Source: JBMZCV01 sp049613665
Lineage (GTDB): Bacteria > Bacteroidota > Bacteroidia > Chitinophagales > UBA2359
Length of the DNA stretch: 21,853 nt
Assembly (NCBI GenBank): GCA_049613665.1
Contig: JBMZCV010000077.1
Span: 1 to 21,853, forward strand
Reading direction: 5' to 3'
Both the position numbers and the translations under genes were made by a program. Below, piece by piece: positions 7,116 through 14,217 of this stretch. The notes below the pieces were generated by a model. The model saw nothing but the letters and a program-made list of their open reading frames with translations, had not been told where the DNA came from and ran no database searches. Positions within the stretch are counted from its first letter, which is position 1. Every line of letters starts with the position of its first letter.

Positions 7116-7778
7116 ATGAATAAGAAAACAAAAACAACATATCCTTGTATGAGCATACAACAAATTGTTTTATATGTCAATAAAACAATTTCTGATAATG
7201 AACTGAAAACTTTAGACAAACATATTGATAATTGTGATTTGTGTGCCGAAGCAATTGACGGAGCATTGATGTTTTCAGATTTGGAAGATTTGACAGAAAA
7301 AAACATCAAAAAACGAATGGCAAATATAAGCAATAAATTGCCATTTTTGGAAGAAATGAGTTTCGCAAAAAACACAACCACTAACAAGACTTATACTTTA
7401 GATGAGTTGCTTGCGATGTTTGCCGTTGTGCCACATTACGAACCACTTTTGACCGAAGTGCATCGTTCGGTAGCTAGTTTAGGAGCAGTTTCAATGAAAA
7501 TTATTGCTCCAGAAAATGGTGCTGATTGTCTCAATACCATTACTTTTCGTTTAAACAAAACAGCTATTGATAACTTTGAAATTCACATAGAAAATAATCA
7601 GGAGGAAACAGTCATAGAAACTTTTTTTCCAGAAGGAAAAGACACCTATACTGTCGACATTCAACAATTGCAAGTTGGTTGTTATTATTGGAAAATGATT
7701 ATAGAAGATGAAAGTTTGGCTATCGGAAAGTTTTATATAAAAAAAGCGATGATGCCTAATGATTTGAAAAACACCTAA
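7116..7778 (+). CDS. Soluble zinc-finger (ZAS-type) anti-sigma factor candidate
   Basis: A 220-aa protein starting 3 bp after the ECF gene. The N-terminal 50 residues match an anti-sigma zinc-binding domain: C11 followed by H36-x3-C40-x2-C43 (KHIDNCDLC). Zinc-binding anti-sigma domains hold their ECF partner inactive, and some release it on oxidation. Unlike most Bacteroidota anti-sigmas there is no transmembrane helix. The C-terminal part (about 110-215) is rich in short beta strands (TITFRLNKTAI, NFEIHIEN, YYWKMIIEDE) and may be a small Ig-like or sensory domain. The absence of a membrane segment suggests an intracellular signal. A hairpin terminator overlaps the stop codon, so this is the last gene of the unit. 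Confidence 0.8.
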   Translation: MNKKTKTTYPCMSIQQIVLYVNKTISDNELKTLDKHIDNCDLCAEAIDGALMFSDLEDLTEKNIKKRMANISNKLPFLEEMSFAKNTTTNKTYTLDELLAMFAVVPHYEPLLTEVHRSVASLGAVSMKIIAPENGADCLNTITFRLNKTAIDNFEIHIENNQEETVIETFFPEGKDTYTVDIQQLQVGCYYWKMIIEDESLAIGKFYIKKAMMPNDLKNT

Positions 7779-7825
7779 AGTTAGAATTTAGGTGTTATAG
7801 AGTCCTATTGTTGAACTTTTTTTAA
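7770..7825 (+). terminator. Terminator of the ECF/anti-sigma unit
   Basis: A perfect 10-bp stem, AACACCTAAA (7770-7779) and TTTAGGTGTT (7787-7796), with a 7-nt loop overlaps the anti-sigma stop codon. A T-run (CTTTTTTT) follows about 20 nt later, so it could be an intrinsic terminator or an mRNA 3'-end stabiliser. Confidence 0.6.
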
Positions 7826-7913
7826 TAGTTTTGCCCAAAGTGTACTTTTTATAAATACCTTTTTCTTTTTTTGCATATTAAATATCTGAAAAAAAACCAT
7901 TTGAACATTATTG

Positions 7914-7964
7914 AGTTAGCTTTTTGTTTTAAAAAGTATTAATTTAAAAACAAAAAACTAACTT
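7914..7964. terminator. Long inverted repeat between convergent genes
   Basis: AGTTAGCTTTTTGTTTTAAA (7914-7933) is nearly the reverse complement of 7943-7964 (TTTAAAAACAAAAAACTAACTT), giving a stem of about 20 bp with a 9-nt loop. It lies between the convergent anti-sigma and SDR genes and may stop transcription from both sides. The stem is AT-rich and has no classical U-tract. Confidence 0.5.
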
Positions 7965-8056
7965 CATTCAGTTAAACATTGAAATAAGTTACTTATTTGC
8001 GAAAGCTAACGCACTAAATTAGCAAACTCAAAAAGCCACATTAATAGTATTTTGTA

Positions 8057-8824
8057 CTAAATTGTATATCCTCCATCAGCCGTAAAAACACTACCTGTGC
8101 AATAAGTGGAAGCATCGGAAGCAAGAAATAATGCCATTGCTGCCATATCTTCGGGTTCTCCAATGCGTGCAATAGGTTGATTTTTCAAAAAACGCTTCAA
8201 TATTTTTTCGTCTTGCCACAAAGCACGGCTAAATTTTGTTTTGATAAGACCTGGACAAATGGCATTTACACGAATGTTATATTCGCCCCATTCTTTCCCC
8301 AAGACTTTTGTTAAAGACAACAAAGCCGCCTTGCTAACACTATAAACACCTAAATAATCTTCTGGCGAAATACCGCCAATACTACTAATATTAATAATTG
8401 AACCTCCTCCTCTTTCTTGCATACTTGCAAAAGCTTTTTTACTCAACTCAAAAGGAGCTTTTACATTAATATCCATAATTTTATCGAAAGCCATTTCGCT
8501 AGTATTGATAACAGGGCCAAAAACAGGGTTTGTAGCTGCATTATTTACAATAATATCTATACCTCCAAAGATATTTAATGTTTTTGTTACTAAGTTGTCT
8601 AATTGTGCACTATCACCAACATGTGCCGCAACACCAATCGCTTGAATGCCTTGTTTTGCAAAATCTTTCGCAATTTCATCTACCGCAGCTTGATTTCTGC
8701 TCGAAACTACTACTTTAGCTCCTGCTTGCCCAAGTGCAAAAGCAATTGCTTTGCCAATACCTTTGCTTGCTCCTGTGATAATAGCAACTTTTCCAACTAA
8801 TTCAAAACGCTTTAAAATGTTCAT
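8057..8824 (-). CDS. Short-chain dehydrogenase/reductase (classical SDR)
   Basis: A 255-aa cytoplasmic NAD(P)-dependent oxidoreductase. Family features in order are TGASKGIG (17-24, cofactor-binding glycine motif), NNAA (94-97), the catalytic serine in INISSIGG (147/148), YSVSK with Y161 and K165, the ICPGLIKTKF segment (189-198) and the C-terminal TGSVFTADGGYT. S40-S41-R42 after the second strand suggests a preference for NADP(H). The substrate cannot be read from the sequence; the overall pattern resembles the DHRS4/3-oxoacyl reductase-like group. It is flanked by the terminator region on one side and the membrane protein gene on the other, with 78 bp to the latter; co-transcription is possible. 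Confidence 0.93.
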   Translation of the reverse strand: MNILKRFELVGKVAIITGASKGIGKAIAFALGQAGAKVVVSSRNQAAVDEIAKDFAKQGIQAIGVAAHVGDSAQLDNLVTKTLNIFGGIDIIVNNAATNPVFGPVINTSEMAFDKIMDINVKAPFELSKKAFASMQERGGGSIINISSIGGISPEDYLGVYSVSKAALLSLTKVLGKEWGEYNIRVNAICPGLIKTKFSRALWQDEKILKRFLKNQPIARIGEPEDMAAMALFLASDASTYCTGSVFTADGGYTI

Positions 8825-8902
8825 GTTTTATTTTCGTAATTTAGTTTTAGCTCTAGAAGTTTTGATTAAAAATATTTTTTTCGTTTCTGTTTCAACTTTT
8901 AT

Positions 8903-10471
8903 TTATCGGCTAAAACGATAATATAAACTCGCTCTAGCACCTAACAAAATATTATTGCTGGTCTTTTTATTCGGAAAAATAAACTCATTTGCATTATTTG
9001 AAGTAGTGGAAATACTCGCACGGCCGCCAAGCGAAACTGCATAATGTTTGCTCAAAGCCATATTGTAATCAGCTCCTAACACAAAACCCCAACTATTCTT
9101 TTTGTACAAATCATCGTGTATAATTGGATTGTTTACAGGAATTTCAGCCGATTTCAGCACGCCATATTGCACACCACCAACATAATTTAACACGATAGGT
9201 TGCTTCGTCAATTTCGAAATTTTGCTCATTCTAAATTTCGCCAATACAGGAAAGTAGGTATAAACCAAATTGACATCTGTTGTGCTTGCTTTTGTAGCAC
9301 CATGCTCGAAATGTTCGTAGCGTTGCCCTTGCTTAGAGCTCACAATCCATTCGATTTGTAAACCCCAATGAGGCGAAAAATCGTAGCCAGTCGCAAAGCC
9401 ATAAGTGCTGCCAAAATCGAGCAAATAATTGAGTTTTCCGCCATTTACGGTAGCATCAACAGCTTCCGAATTGAGAATCCAAGTGTTGTTGATACCTGCA
9501 AAAGTGCTGAAATACAAACCTGTAATACTCGCTACATTTGGGTCGATAGGAAAATCTATCGGCTTTTCAATTGTTGCCGAAGTTTCACTAGCTTCCGCTT
9601 CCAATATCATTTCATTAGCGATTTGCAAAGCTTCTAAAAGAGGCAATTTGCTGATTTGCGAAAGGTTGATATTTGTGTTTTTTGATGAAAAAGCAGCTAC
9701 ATTTTGCCCAGAAAATGGCAAATAAGTAGGCAAATTTGCAGAAAAGTCGCTATTATTTTCAGCATCAATAAAAGCATTATTTATATTTGCATCAGTATTT
9801 TTAGCATTCAAAACATCGCTTTGGCGAGTTGAAACTTCTTTATTTTTTCGCCCAGAAGTTCTAAAAATATCAGCATTGGCTTCTGCACGAATAGGAGAAG
9901 ATACATAATTATTTTTAACCTTATTTTTTCTTGTTGCTCTCCTATTTCTTCGCTGCTTAGATACTGCATTTTCGGCAAAAATAGAATTATTTTTGCTTTC
10001 TACTATGCTAGAGTTATTTGCATTTGCTGCTGAAAAATGATTCGCCTTTTCGGAAATGCCAACATCATTTTTAGTTTTTTCATCAAATGTAATCGCTTGA
10101 TTATCAGCTAAAACAGTTGCTTTTTTAGCTATTTCGCCAATATCATTCACTGCATTTTTAGTCAACAAATCATTATCTACATTTGCTATATCTTGCGATG
10201 TAGCAGTATTATTTATATGTTGCTCAACAATTTGTATTTGCTGTTCTCCCGTTTGATTTTGCGACAAATAATAGCTCAAACTGCCCAAACTAATGAGCAT
10301 GGCAAAGCCAGCCAACATACCATATATAAAAGTATTTTTTTTATAAAATGGTGTGGCCACAGGTAGTTGATACTGAATATTATCCCATGTTTTGAACGAC
10401 GGTATCACTTCGTGATTTTCCAAACCACGCTTAAACAAGTCGTCAATAGAATGTCCATTTTGCTTAGACAT
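8903..10471 (-). CDS. Membrane protein with anti-sigma-like N-terminus and outer-membrane-barrel-like C-terminus
   Basis: A 522-aa protein overlapping the upstream ECF sigma gene by 8 bp. Residues 1-36 (SIDDLFKRGLENHEVIPSFKTWDNI) resemble the cytoplasmic start seen on Bacteroidota proteins encoded next to ECF factors. One transmembrane helix follows at about 47-69 (YGMLAGFAMLISLGSLSYYL). Next comes a low-complexity region rich in Asn, Ala, Ser and Lys (about 70-300), probably disordered. From about 315 the sequence alternates as in beta-barrels or PorT-like outer-membrane domains (TGLYFSTFAGINNTW, YGFATGYDFSPHWGLQIEW, LGGRAS) and ends LYYRFSR. I infer a regulator of the neighbouring sigma factor that spans the inner membrane and carries a barrel-like periplasmic domain. 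Neither the anti-sigma activity nor the true location of the barrel part is certain. Confidence 0.8.
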   Translation of the reverse strand: MSKQNGHSIDDLFKRGLENHEVIPSFKTWDNIQYQLPVATPFYKKNTFIYGMLAGFAMLISLGSLSYYLSQNQTGEQQIQIVEQHINNTATSQDIANVDNDLLTKNAVNDIGEIAKKATVLADNQAITFDEKTKNDVGISEKANHFSAANANNSSIVESKNNSIFAENAVSKQRRNRRATRKNKVKNNYVSSPIRAEANADIFRTSGRKNKEVSTRQSDVLNAKNTDANINNAFIDAENNSDFSANLPTYLPFSGQNVAAFSSKNTNINLSQISKLPLLEALQIANEMILEAEASETSATIEKPIDFPIDPNVASITGLYFSTFAGINNTWILNSEAVDATVNGGKLNYLLDFGSTYGFATGYDFSPHWGLQIEWIVSSKQGQRYEHFEHGATKASTTDVNLVYTYFPVLAKFRMSKISKLTKQPIVLNYVGGVQYGVLKSAEIPVNNPIIHDDLYKKNSWGFVLGADYNMALSKHYAVSLGGRASISTTSNNANEFIFPNKKTSNNILLGARASLYYRFSR

Positions 10472-11030
10472 ACGCTTCTTTCTGATTTTTATACAATTTT
10501 CTTACTTTTTTTTGCAACAAGTATCTCGCTCGTGCTAATTGTGATTTTGAGGTGCCTTCGCTAATTTTTAGCATTTTGGCAATTTCTTTATGTGGATAGC
10601 CTTCTATAACATATAAATTAAAAACCGTGCGATAGCCTGGCGATAAGTCATTGACCATTTTCATGAGGTCGTCTGCTGCCAAATCGCTGATAACATTTTC
10701 GTTTAATACATCATACTCTGAATTATCTACTTCTAAAATGGGATACATAATGACTTTGCGTCTGTAATGCTCAATGGCTGTATTCACAAAAATACGTCGT
10801 AGCCAGCCTTCAAACGAGCCTTCATGTCTAAACTTTCCGATGTTGCGATAGGTTTTAATAAAAGCGTCTTGCAAAATATCTTCGGCACTATGATAGTCAC
10901 TAGCATATCGTAGGCAAATCGAAAACATTTTGGGTGCGTACTTGGCATACAATCGCTCTTGATAGGTGCGTTTGCAAGCAATGCAGCCTTTTATTAATTC
11001 TTTATCGGATATATCCTGATGCTTCTTCAT
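10464..11030 (-). CDS. ECF-type RNA polymerase sigma factor (second of two)
   Basis: A 188-aa ECF sigma factor of typical Bacteroidota type. Region 2 (about 22-92) has RLYAKYAPKMFSICLRY, the acidic SAEDILQDAFIKTY and FEGWLRRIFVNTAIEHYRR. Region 4 (about 128-180) has LSPGYRTVFNLYVIEGYPHKE, the helix-turn-helix IAKMLKISEGTSKSQLARAR and a basic end. All core segments are well conserved. The end of the gene overlaps the start of the membrane protein gene by 8 bp (ATGTCTAA carries both signals), so they are translationally coupled and should form one sigma/regulator unit. Upstream is a 297-bp non-coding gap before the divergent nuclease-like gene. Confidence 0.95.
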   Translation of the reverse strand: MKKHQDISDKELIKGCIACKRTYQERLYAKYAPKMFSICLRYASDYHSAEDILQDAFIKTYRNIGKFRHEGSFEGWLRRIFVNTAIEHYRRKVIMYPILEVDNSEYDVLNENVISDLAADDLMKMVNDLSPGYRTVFNLYVIEGYPHKEIAKMLKISEGTSKSQLARARYLLQKKVRKLYKNQKEAYV

Positions 11031-11050
11031 ACCTTATTGTCTGTAAGAGG

Positions 11051-11089
11051 CTGTTTAAATTTTTCAGTTAAAGGATAAAATTTAAGCAG
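11051..11089. repeat. Inverted repeat upstream of the second ECF gene
   Basis: CTGTTTAAATTTT (11051-11063) and AAAATTTAAGCAG (11077-11089) are complementary with one mismatch around a 13-nt spacer. It lies 21 bp upstream of the ECF ATG, so it is in the leader or promoter. It could be a regulatory site or leader hairpin. The rest of the gap to 11327 shows only a weak 8-bp inverted repeat (TTTCTCAA 11179-11186, TTGAGAAA 11214-11221). Confidence 0.4.
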
Positions 11090-11327
11090 TTTCTAAGCTA
11101 TAAAAATAATTGTGGTTCAATTCAAAGTAACTTTTGTCTTATACGCTTGCTTTTTTTGGTGATAAAATTTATAATGGCTTTCTCAATTGCCTACACGTTT
11201 ATATAGTCTGCTTTTGAGAAAAAAAGGTTGCATACGTTTTCACTTTTTTATAAAATTAGCGTTTTTTTTCATAAAAAAGGAGTAATTTAATAAAAGTAAT
11301 TTCTTTTTGCATTAAAAATGATAAAAA

Positions 11328-11942
11328 ATGACATATAACGATTTTACATTGAGAAAGATTCAAACAAAATTTGGTATATCAAACAAAGTAATGCCTTTGT
11401 TCAAAAATATTGTGCCGCAAACTATGAGTGATTCGTTAAAAGAAGATTTGGAAATTGCTAAAACTTTGCCTGTCAGAAGTGAAAAGGCAAAATCTGAATT
11501 GATTGTGATGCCTATTTTGATTGAAATGATGAAAAAAAATCAGCACTTTTTTACGATTTATTCTGGCGATACGCTTACTGCTGATAGGGAAAGTGGTTTG
11601 CAAGGAGAATGCGATTTTATTTTGGCTAAAAATACAGAAACTTTCAATATCAATACGCCAATTATTACGCTAGTGGAAGCAAAAAGAGATAATATAGAAA
11701 TCGGTATCCCACAATGTGCGGCTCAAATGATTGGTGCGAGCATTTATAATAAAAAATATGGAAGTGAACTTGATGAAATTTATGGCTGTGTGACAACTGC
11801 CGATAATTGGATTTTTTTGAAGCTAAAAGATGATGTTATTTTCATTGATAATCAAAAATATTATCTCGGTAATGTAGAAGAATTGCTAGGTGTTTTTCAA
11901 TGTATTGTTGATATTTTTAAAGAAAAATTTAAATCCAAATAA
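11328..11942 (+). CDS. PD-(D/E)XK nuclease-like protein of unknown role
   Basis: A 204-aa soluble protein with the core of a PD-(D/E)XK nuclease fold: a possible helix glutamate E57 (AKSELIVMPILIEMM), the acidic D96 in GECDFILA, the EAK of TLVEAKRD (E117, K119) and a following glutamine-bearing helix (IPQCAAQMIGASIY). The arrangement resembles the N-terminal nuclease part of type I restriction HsdR subunits, but no helicase follows and there is no methylase or specificity gene nearby. I therefore infer a stand-alone nuclease-like protein; substrate and activity are unknown. Only 3 bp separate it from the SUMF1-domain gene, so the two are almost surely one operon. The start is the ATG at 11328, shortly after an AT-rich stretch. 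Confidence 0.75.
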   Translation: MTYNDFTLRKIQTKFGISNKVMPLFKNIVPQTMSDSLKEDLEIAKTLPVRSEKAKSELIVMPILIEMMKKNQHFFTIYSGDTLTADRESGLQGECDFILAKNTETFNINTPIITLVEAKRDNIEIGIPQCAAQMIGASIYNKKYGSELDEIYGCVTTADNWIFLKLKDDVIFIDNQKYYLGNVEELLGVFQCIVDIFKEKFKSK

Positions 11943-11945
11943 TTT

Positions 11946-12761
11946 ATGAAAAAAATCATTAAAATAATTAGCTGCTTGTTTTTACTTGCAAATGTAAATT
12001 TACAAGCTTTCGAAAATATGATATTAGTAAAAGGCGGCAGTTTCACTATGGGCTGTACAAGTGAGCAAGGCACTGAATGTCAAATAATAAACGAAGAACC
12101 TGCACATAAAGTATATTTGCATGATTTTTATATAGGAAAATATGAAGTAACAAATGTAGAATATGTTGATTTTTTAAATGCAAAAGGTAATCAAACAGAA
12201 CAAGGAGAAGCTTGGTTAAACATTAATTCTGTTAGATGTAAAATAGTAAAACAAGATTCTCATTTTGTAGTTAAAAGTGGTTACGAAAAACATCCTGTTA
12301 TAGAAGTTAATTGGTATGGTGCTAATGCTTATGCTAAATGGAAAGGTATGCGATTGCCTACTGAAGCGGAGTGGGAATATGCGGCTAGAGGTGGAACTAA
12401 CATGCAAAGTACAAAATATGCAGGTAGCAATAAAATTGATGAAGTGGCTTGGTATCAAGAAACAACAAGTCATAGTGGTATCAAAGATACAAAAGTAGTA
12501 GGTACAAAAAAACCTAATGAACTTGAGATTTATGATATGACTGGAAATGTATGGGAGTGGTGCGAAGATTGGTATGATATTGATTATTACAACAAATCAC
12601 CTAAAAATAATCCTATAAACAAAACCGAAAATAAAGGGCGTATTATTCGTGGTGGTAGCTGGATTAACAAGGCTTATTCTTGTACTCTATCTGATCGTTT
12701 CAGAAATAAGCCTTTAAAAAGCGGAGGAAGTATTGGCTTTCGGATTGCCTCAAGTTTATAA
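11946..12761 (+). CDS. Secreted SUMF1 (formylglycine-generating-enzyme-like) domain protein
   Basis: A 271-aa protein with a Sec signal peptide (KKIIKIISCLFLLANVNLQA, cleavage near residue 21) and one complete SUMF1/FGE-sulfatase domain. Diagnostic segments are MILVKGGSFTMGC, HKVYLHDFYIGKYEVTNVEY, HPVIEVNWYGANAYAKW, RLPTEAEWEYAARGG, YDMTGNVWEWCEDWYD, RIIRGGSWIN and a final GFRIASS. The active-site pair of true formylglycine-generating enzymes (C-x4-C before the ARS-N-P segment) is not complete: one cysteine remains in YSCTLSDRFRNKP. It is therefore more likely a structural or binding member, as in GldJ/GldK or PvdO-like proteins, than a sulfatase activator. No sulfatase gene is present. It follows the nuclease-like gene by 3 bp and ends at a strong terminator. 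Confidence 0.9.
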   Translation: MKKIIKIISCLFLLANVNLQAFENMILVKGGSFTMGCTSEQGTECQIINEEPAHKVYLHDFYIGKYEVTNVEYVDFLNAKGNQTEQGEAWLNINSVRCKIVKQDSHFVVKSGYEKHPVIEVNWYGANAYAKWKGMRLPTEAEWEYAARGGTNMQSTKYAGSNKIDEVAWYQETTSHSGIKDTKVVGTKKPNELEIYDMTGNVWEWCEDWYDIDYYNKSPKNNPINKTENKGRIIRGGSWINKAYSCTLSDRFRNKPLKSGGSIGFRIASSL

Positions 12762-12777
12762 AGTACCTTAATTAACA

Positions 12778-12825
12778 AAAAAGGAATATTGAAATAGTAA
12801 TGTGTTGATTTCAATATTCCTTTTT
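12778..12825. terminator. Strong bidirectional terminator
   Basis: AAAAAGGAATATTGAAAT (12778-12795) and ATTTCAATATTCCTTTTT (12808-12825) form a perfect 18-bp stem with a 12-nt loop, with A and T tracts at the outer ends. It sits between the convergent SUMF1 and alkB-like genes (16 bp after one, 11 bp before the other), so it serves both. Confidence 0.9.
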
Positions 12826-12835
12826 CTTATTAAAG

Positions 12836-13900
12836 TTAAGCCAAAGCCTTGCCCAATTCGTGATTGTTGCGATACATTTCGATACGGCGGTGCATCACAA
12901 AAAACCACAAAGGTGGAAAAAACGACAATACCATCATACCTGGATAGCCTGTCGGCATTTGCAAGCTATTGTCGAAATGTCGCAAGGTTTGATATTTGCG
13001 ATTTGGGCGAAAATGATGGTCTGAATGTCTTGTTAGTTCAAACAACATCATGCGTCCTAAAGGATGATTGGAGTTCCAAGAATGCACAGGTAATACTCTT
13101 TCATAAATATTATCGCCTATCTTTTTGCGTCTCAGACCATAATGTTCGATATAATTGACGGTTTCGAGATGTAGAAAACCAATGACGGCTGCTATTAGAA
13201 AATAAAACATCGTACTTGCACCGAAAATAGCGAAAATACCTGCCACAAAAGCGATTTGAATGAGTTGAAAAACGAGCATTTCGTTGTGTAAAGAAAAGAA
13301 ACTTTTAGCTACTTTTTGCAAGCGTTCACGCTCCAATTTCCAAGCCGAAAGATAGCCGAAAATAACAGAACGAAACCAAAAAACATATAATATTTCGCCA
13401 TAGCGAGAAGTAGCTGGGTCTATTTCGGTAGATACATTTTTGTGATGGCCTCTATTATGCTCAATAAAAAAGTGCATATATAAAGAAGTGAGCAATAGTG
13501 CTTTAGACATCGTTTGTTCCGATTTTTTATTTCTATGGCCAAGCTCATGAGCAACATTAATACCAACTACGCCACACATAATTCCCATAGTAACAATATA
13601 ACCAATTAGCTCATAAGTCGCCAAACTTTGGGTGCTGACGAGATGCAAAAAATAGGCTAAAAAAGCATATTGTACAGGAACGCAAGCATAAATGAGATAG
13701 TCATATATTCGGTCGGTTTTCATTATTTCTTCGGTAGCTTTATCCATATTTTGAGTAGTGCCTCCAAAAGCTAGTTCGATAAGTGGAATTAAAAAATAAC
13801 TGTAAATAATAAGACTATAACTCCACCAACCGCCTAAAGCTAAAGATAGACAGCCAACAAGAGGAATACTGAAAACGCAAAGGTATTTTAAAACGTTCAT
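12836..13900 (-). CDS. AlkB-type membrane di-iron monooxygenase (alkane/fatty-chain hydroxylase family)
   Basis: A 354-aa integral membrane protein that should hydroxylate the terminal carbon of an alkane or a related aliphatic chain with O2 and electrons from a rubredoxin. All histidine boxes of the AlkB group are present: HELGH (118-122), EHNRGHH (147-153), NYIEHYG (249-255) and LTRHSDHH (289-296). Hydrophobic stretches near residues 5-45, 67-90, 98-118, 132-146 and 205-245 fit the six-helix topology. Length is slightly shorter than proteobacterial AlkB. No rubredoxin or alcohol dehydrogenase gene adjoins it, so the substrate could be an alkane or a cell lipid. A 15-bp perfect inverted repeat about 80 bp upstream may be a regulatory site or a terminator of read-through from the antiporter gene. 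Confidence 0.92.
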   Translation of the reverse strand: MNVLKYLCVFSIPLVGCLSLALGGWWSYSLIIYSYFLIPLIELAFGGTTQNMDKATEEIMKTDRIYDYLIYACVPVQYAFLAYFLHLVSTQSLATYELIGYIVTMGIMCGVVGINVAHELGHRNKKSEQTMSKALLLTSLYMHFFIEHNRGHHKNVSTEIDPATSRYGEILYVFWFRSVIFGYLSAWKLERERLQKVAKSFFSLHNEMLVFQLIQIAFVAGIFAIFGASTMFYFLIAAVIGFLHLETVNYIEHYGLRRKKIGDNIYERVLPVHSWNSNHPLGRMMLFELTRHSDHHFRPNRKYQTLRHFDNSLQMPTGYPGMMVLSFFPPLWFFVMHRRIEMYRNNHELGKALA

Positions 13901-13976
13901 ATTGATATTTTTTGGAATGAAATAAGCTTTTTTTATTTCTGATAAAAATATTCTTTTTTTCGAAGAAAAGCAAACA

Positions 13977-14020
13977 AAAGTGAACTATTTTAGCTTAAAA
14001 ACACAAAAATAGTTCACTTT
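13977..14020. promoter_or_regulatory. 15-bp perfect inverted repeat upstream of the alkB-like gene
   Basis: AAAGTGAACTATTTT (13977-13991) and AAAATAGTTCACTTT (14006-14020) are exact reverse complements with a 14-nt spacer. It lies 77 bp upstream of the alkB-like ATG and downstream of the antiporter terminator. On the minus strand the stem is followed by TTTGTTTGC, only a weak U-tract, so it may be a leader hairpin or an operator rather than a terminator. Confidence 0.6.
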
Positions 14021-14147
14021 ACAATTCTTTTTCAACAAAATTATATTTTTTATGCCTTTTTACACTTTATTTTTTTGATATTTGGCTGAAATATATCGAA
14101 AAAGTTCTTATAAAAAGCACCGCTATTGAGTCTTTTTTGCATAAAAA

Positions 14148-14190
14148 AAAGCTATTCTACTGCTTTTAATATGAGCAATAAAATAGCTTT
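14148..14190 (-). terminator. Intrinsic terminator of the antiporter gene
   Basis: AAAGCTATT (14148-14156) and AATAGCTTT (14182-14190) form an outer stem and TGCT/AGCA a short inner stem. On the minus strand the stem is followed by TTTTT, giving a standard rho-independent terminator 28 bp after the antiporter stop codon. Confidence 0.75.
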
Positions 14191-14217
14191 ATGATTTGTT
14201 TTTCTGTGTTCTAAATT

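Noticed and set aside
7975..8025. Fourth copy of repeat R1
   Set aside because: Only a short GCTAAC...TTAGC similarity is present and the conserved ends of the family are missing.
11328..11942. Restriction-modification system
   Set aside because: Only an HsdR-like nuclease core is visible; there is no helicase, methylase or specificity gene in the neighbourhood.
12802..13158. 118-codon frame on the plus strand opposite the alkB-like gene
   Set aside because: It is the complement of strongly conserved AlkB histidine-box sequence and starts within the bidirectional terminator.
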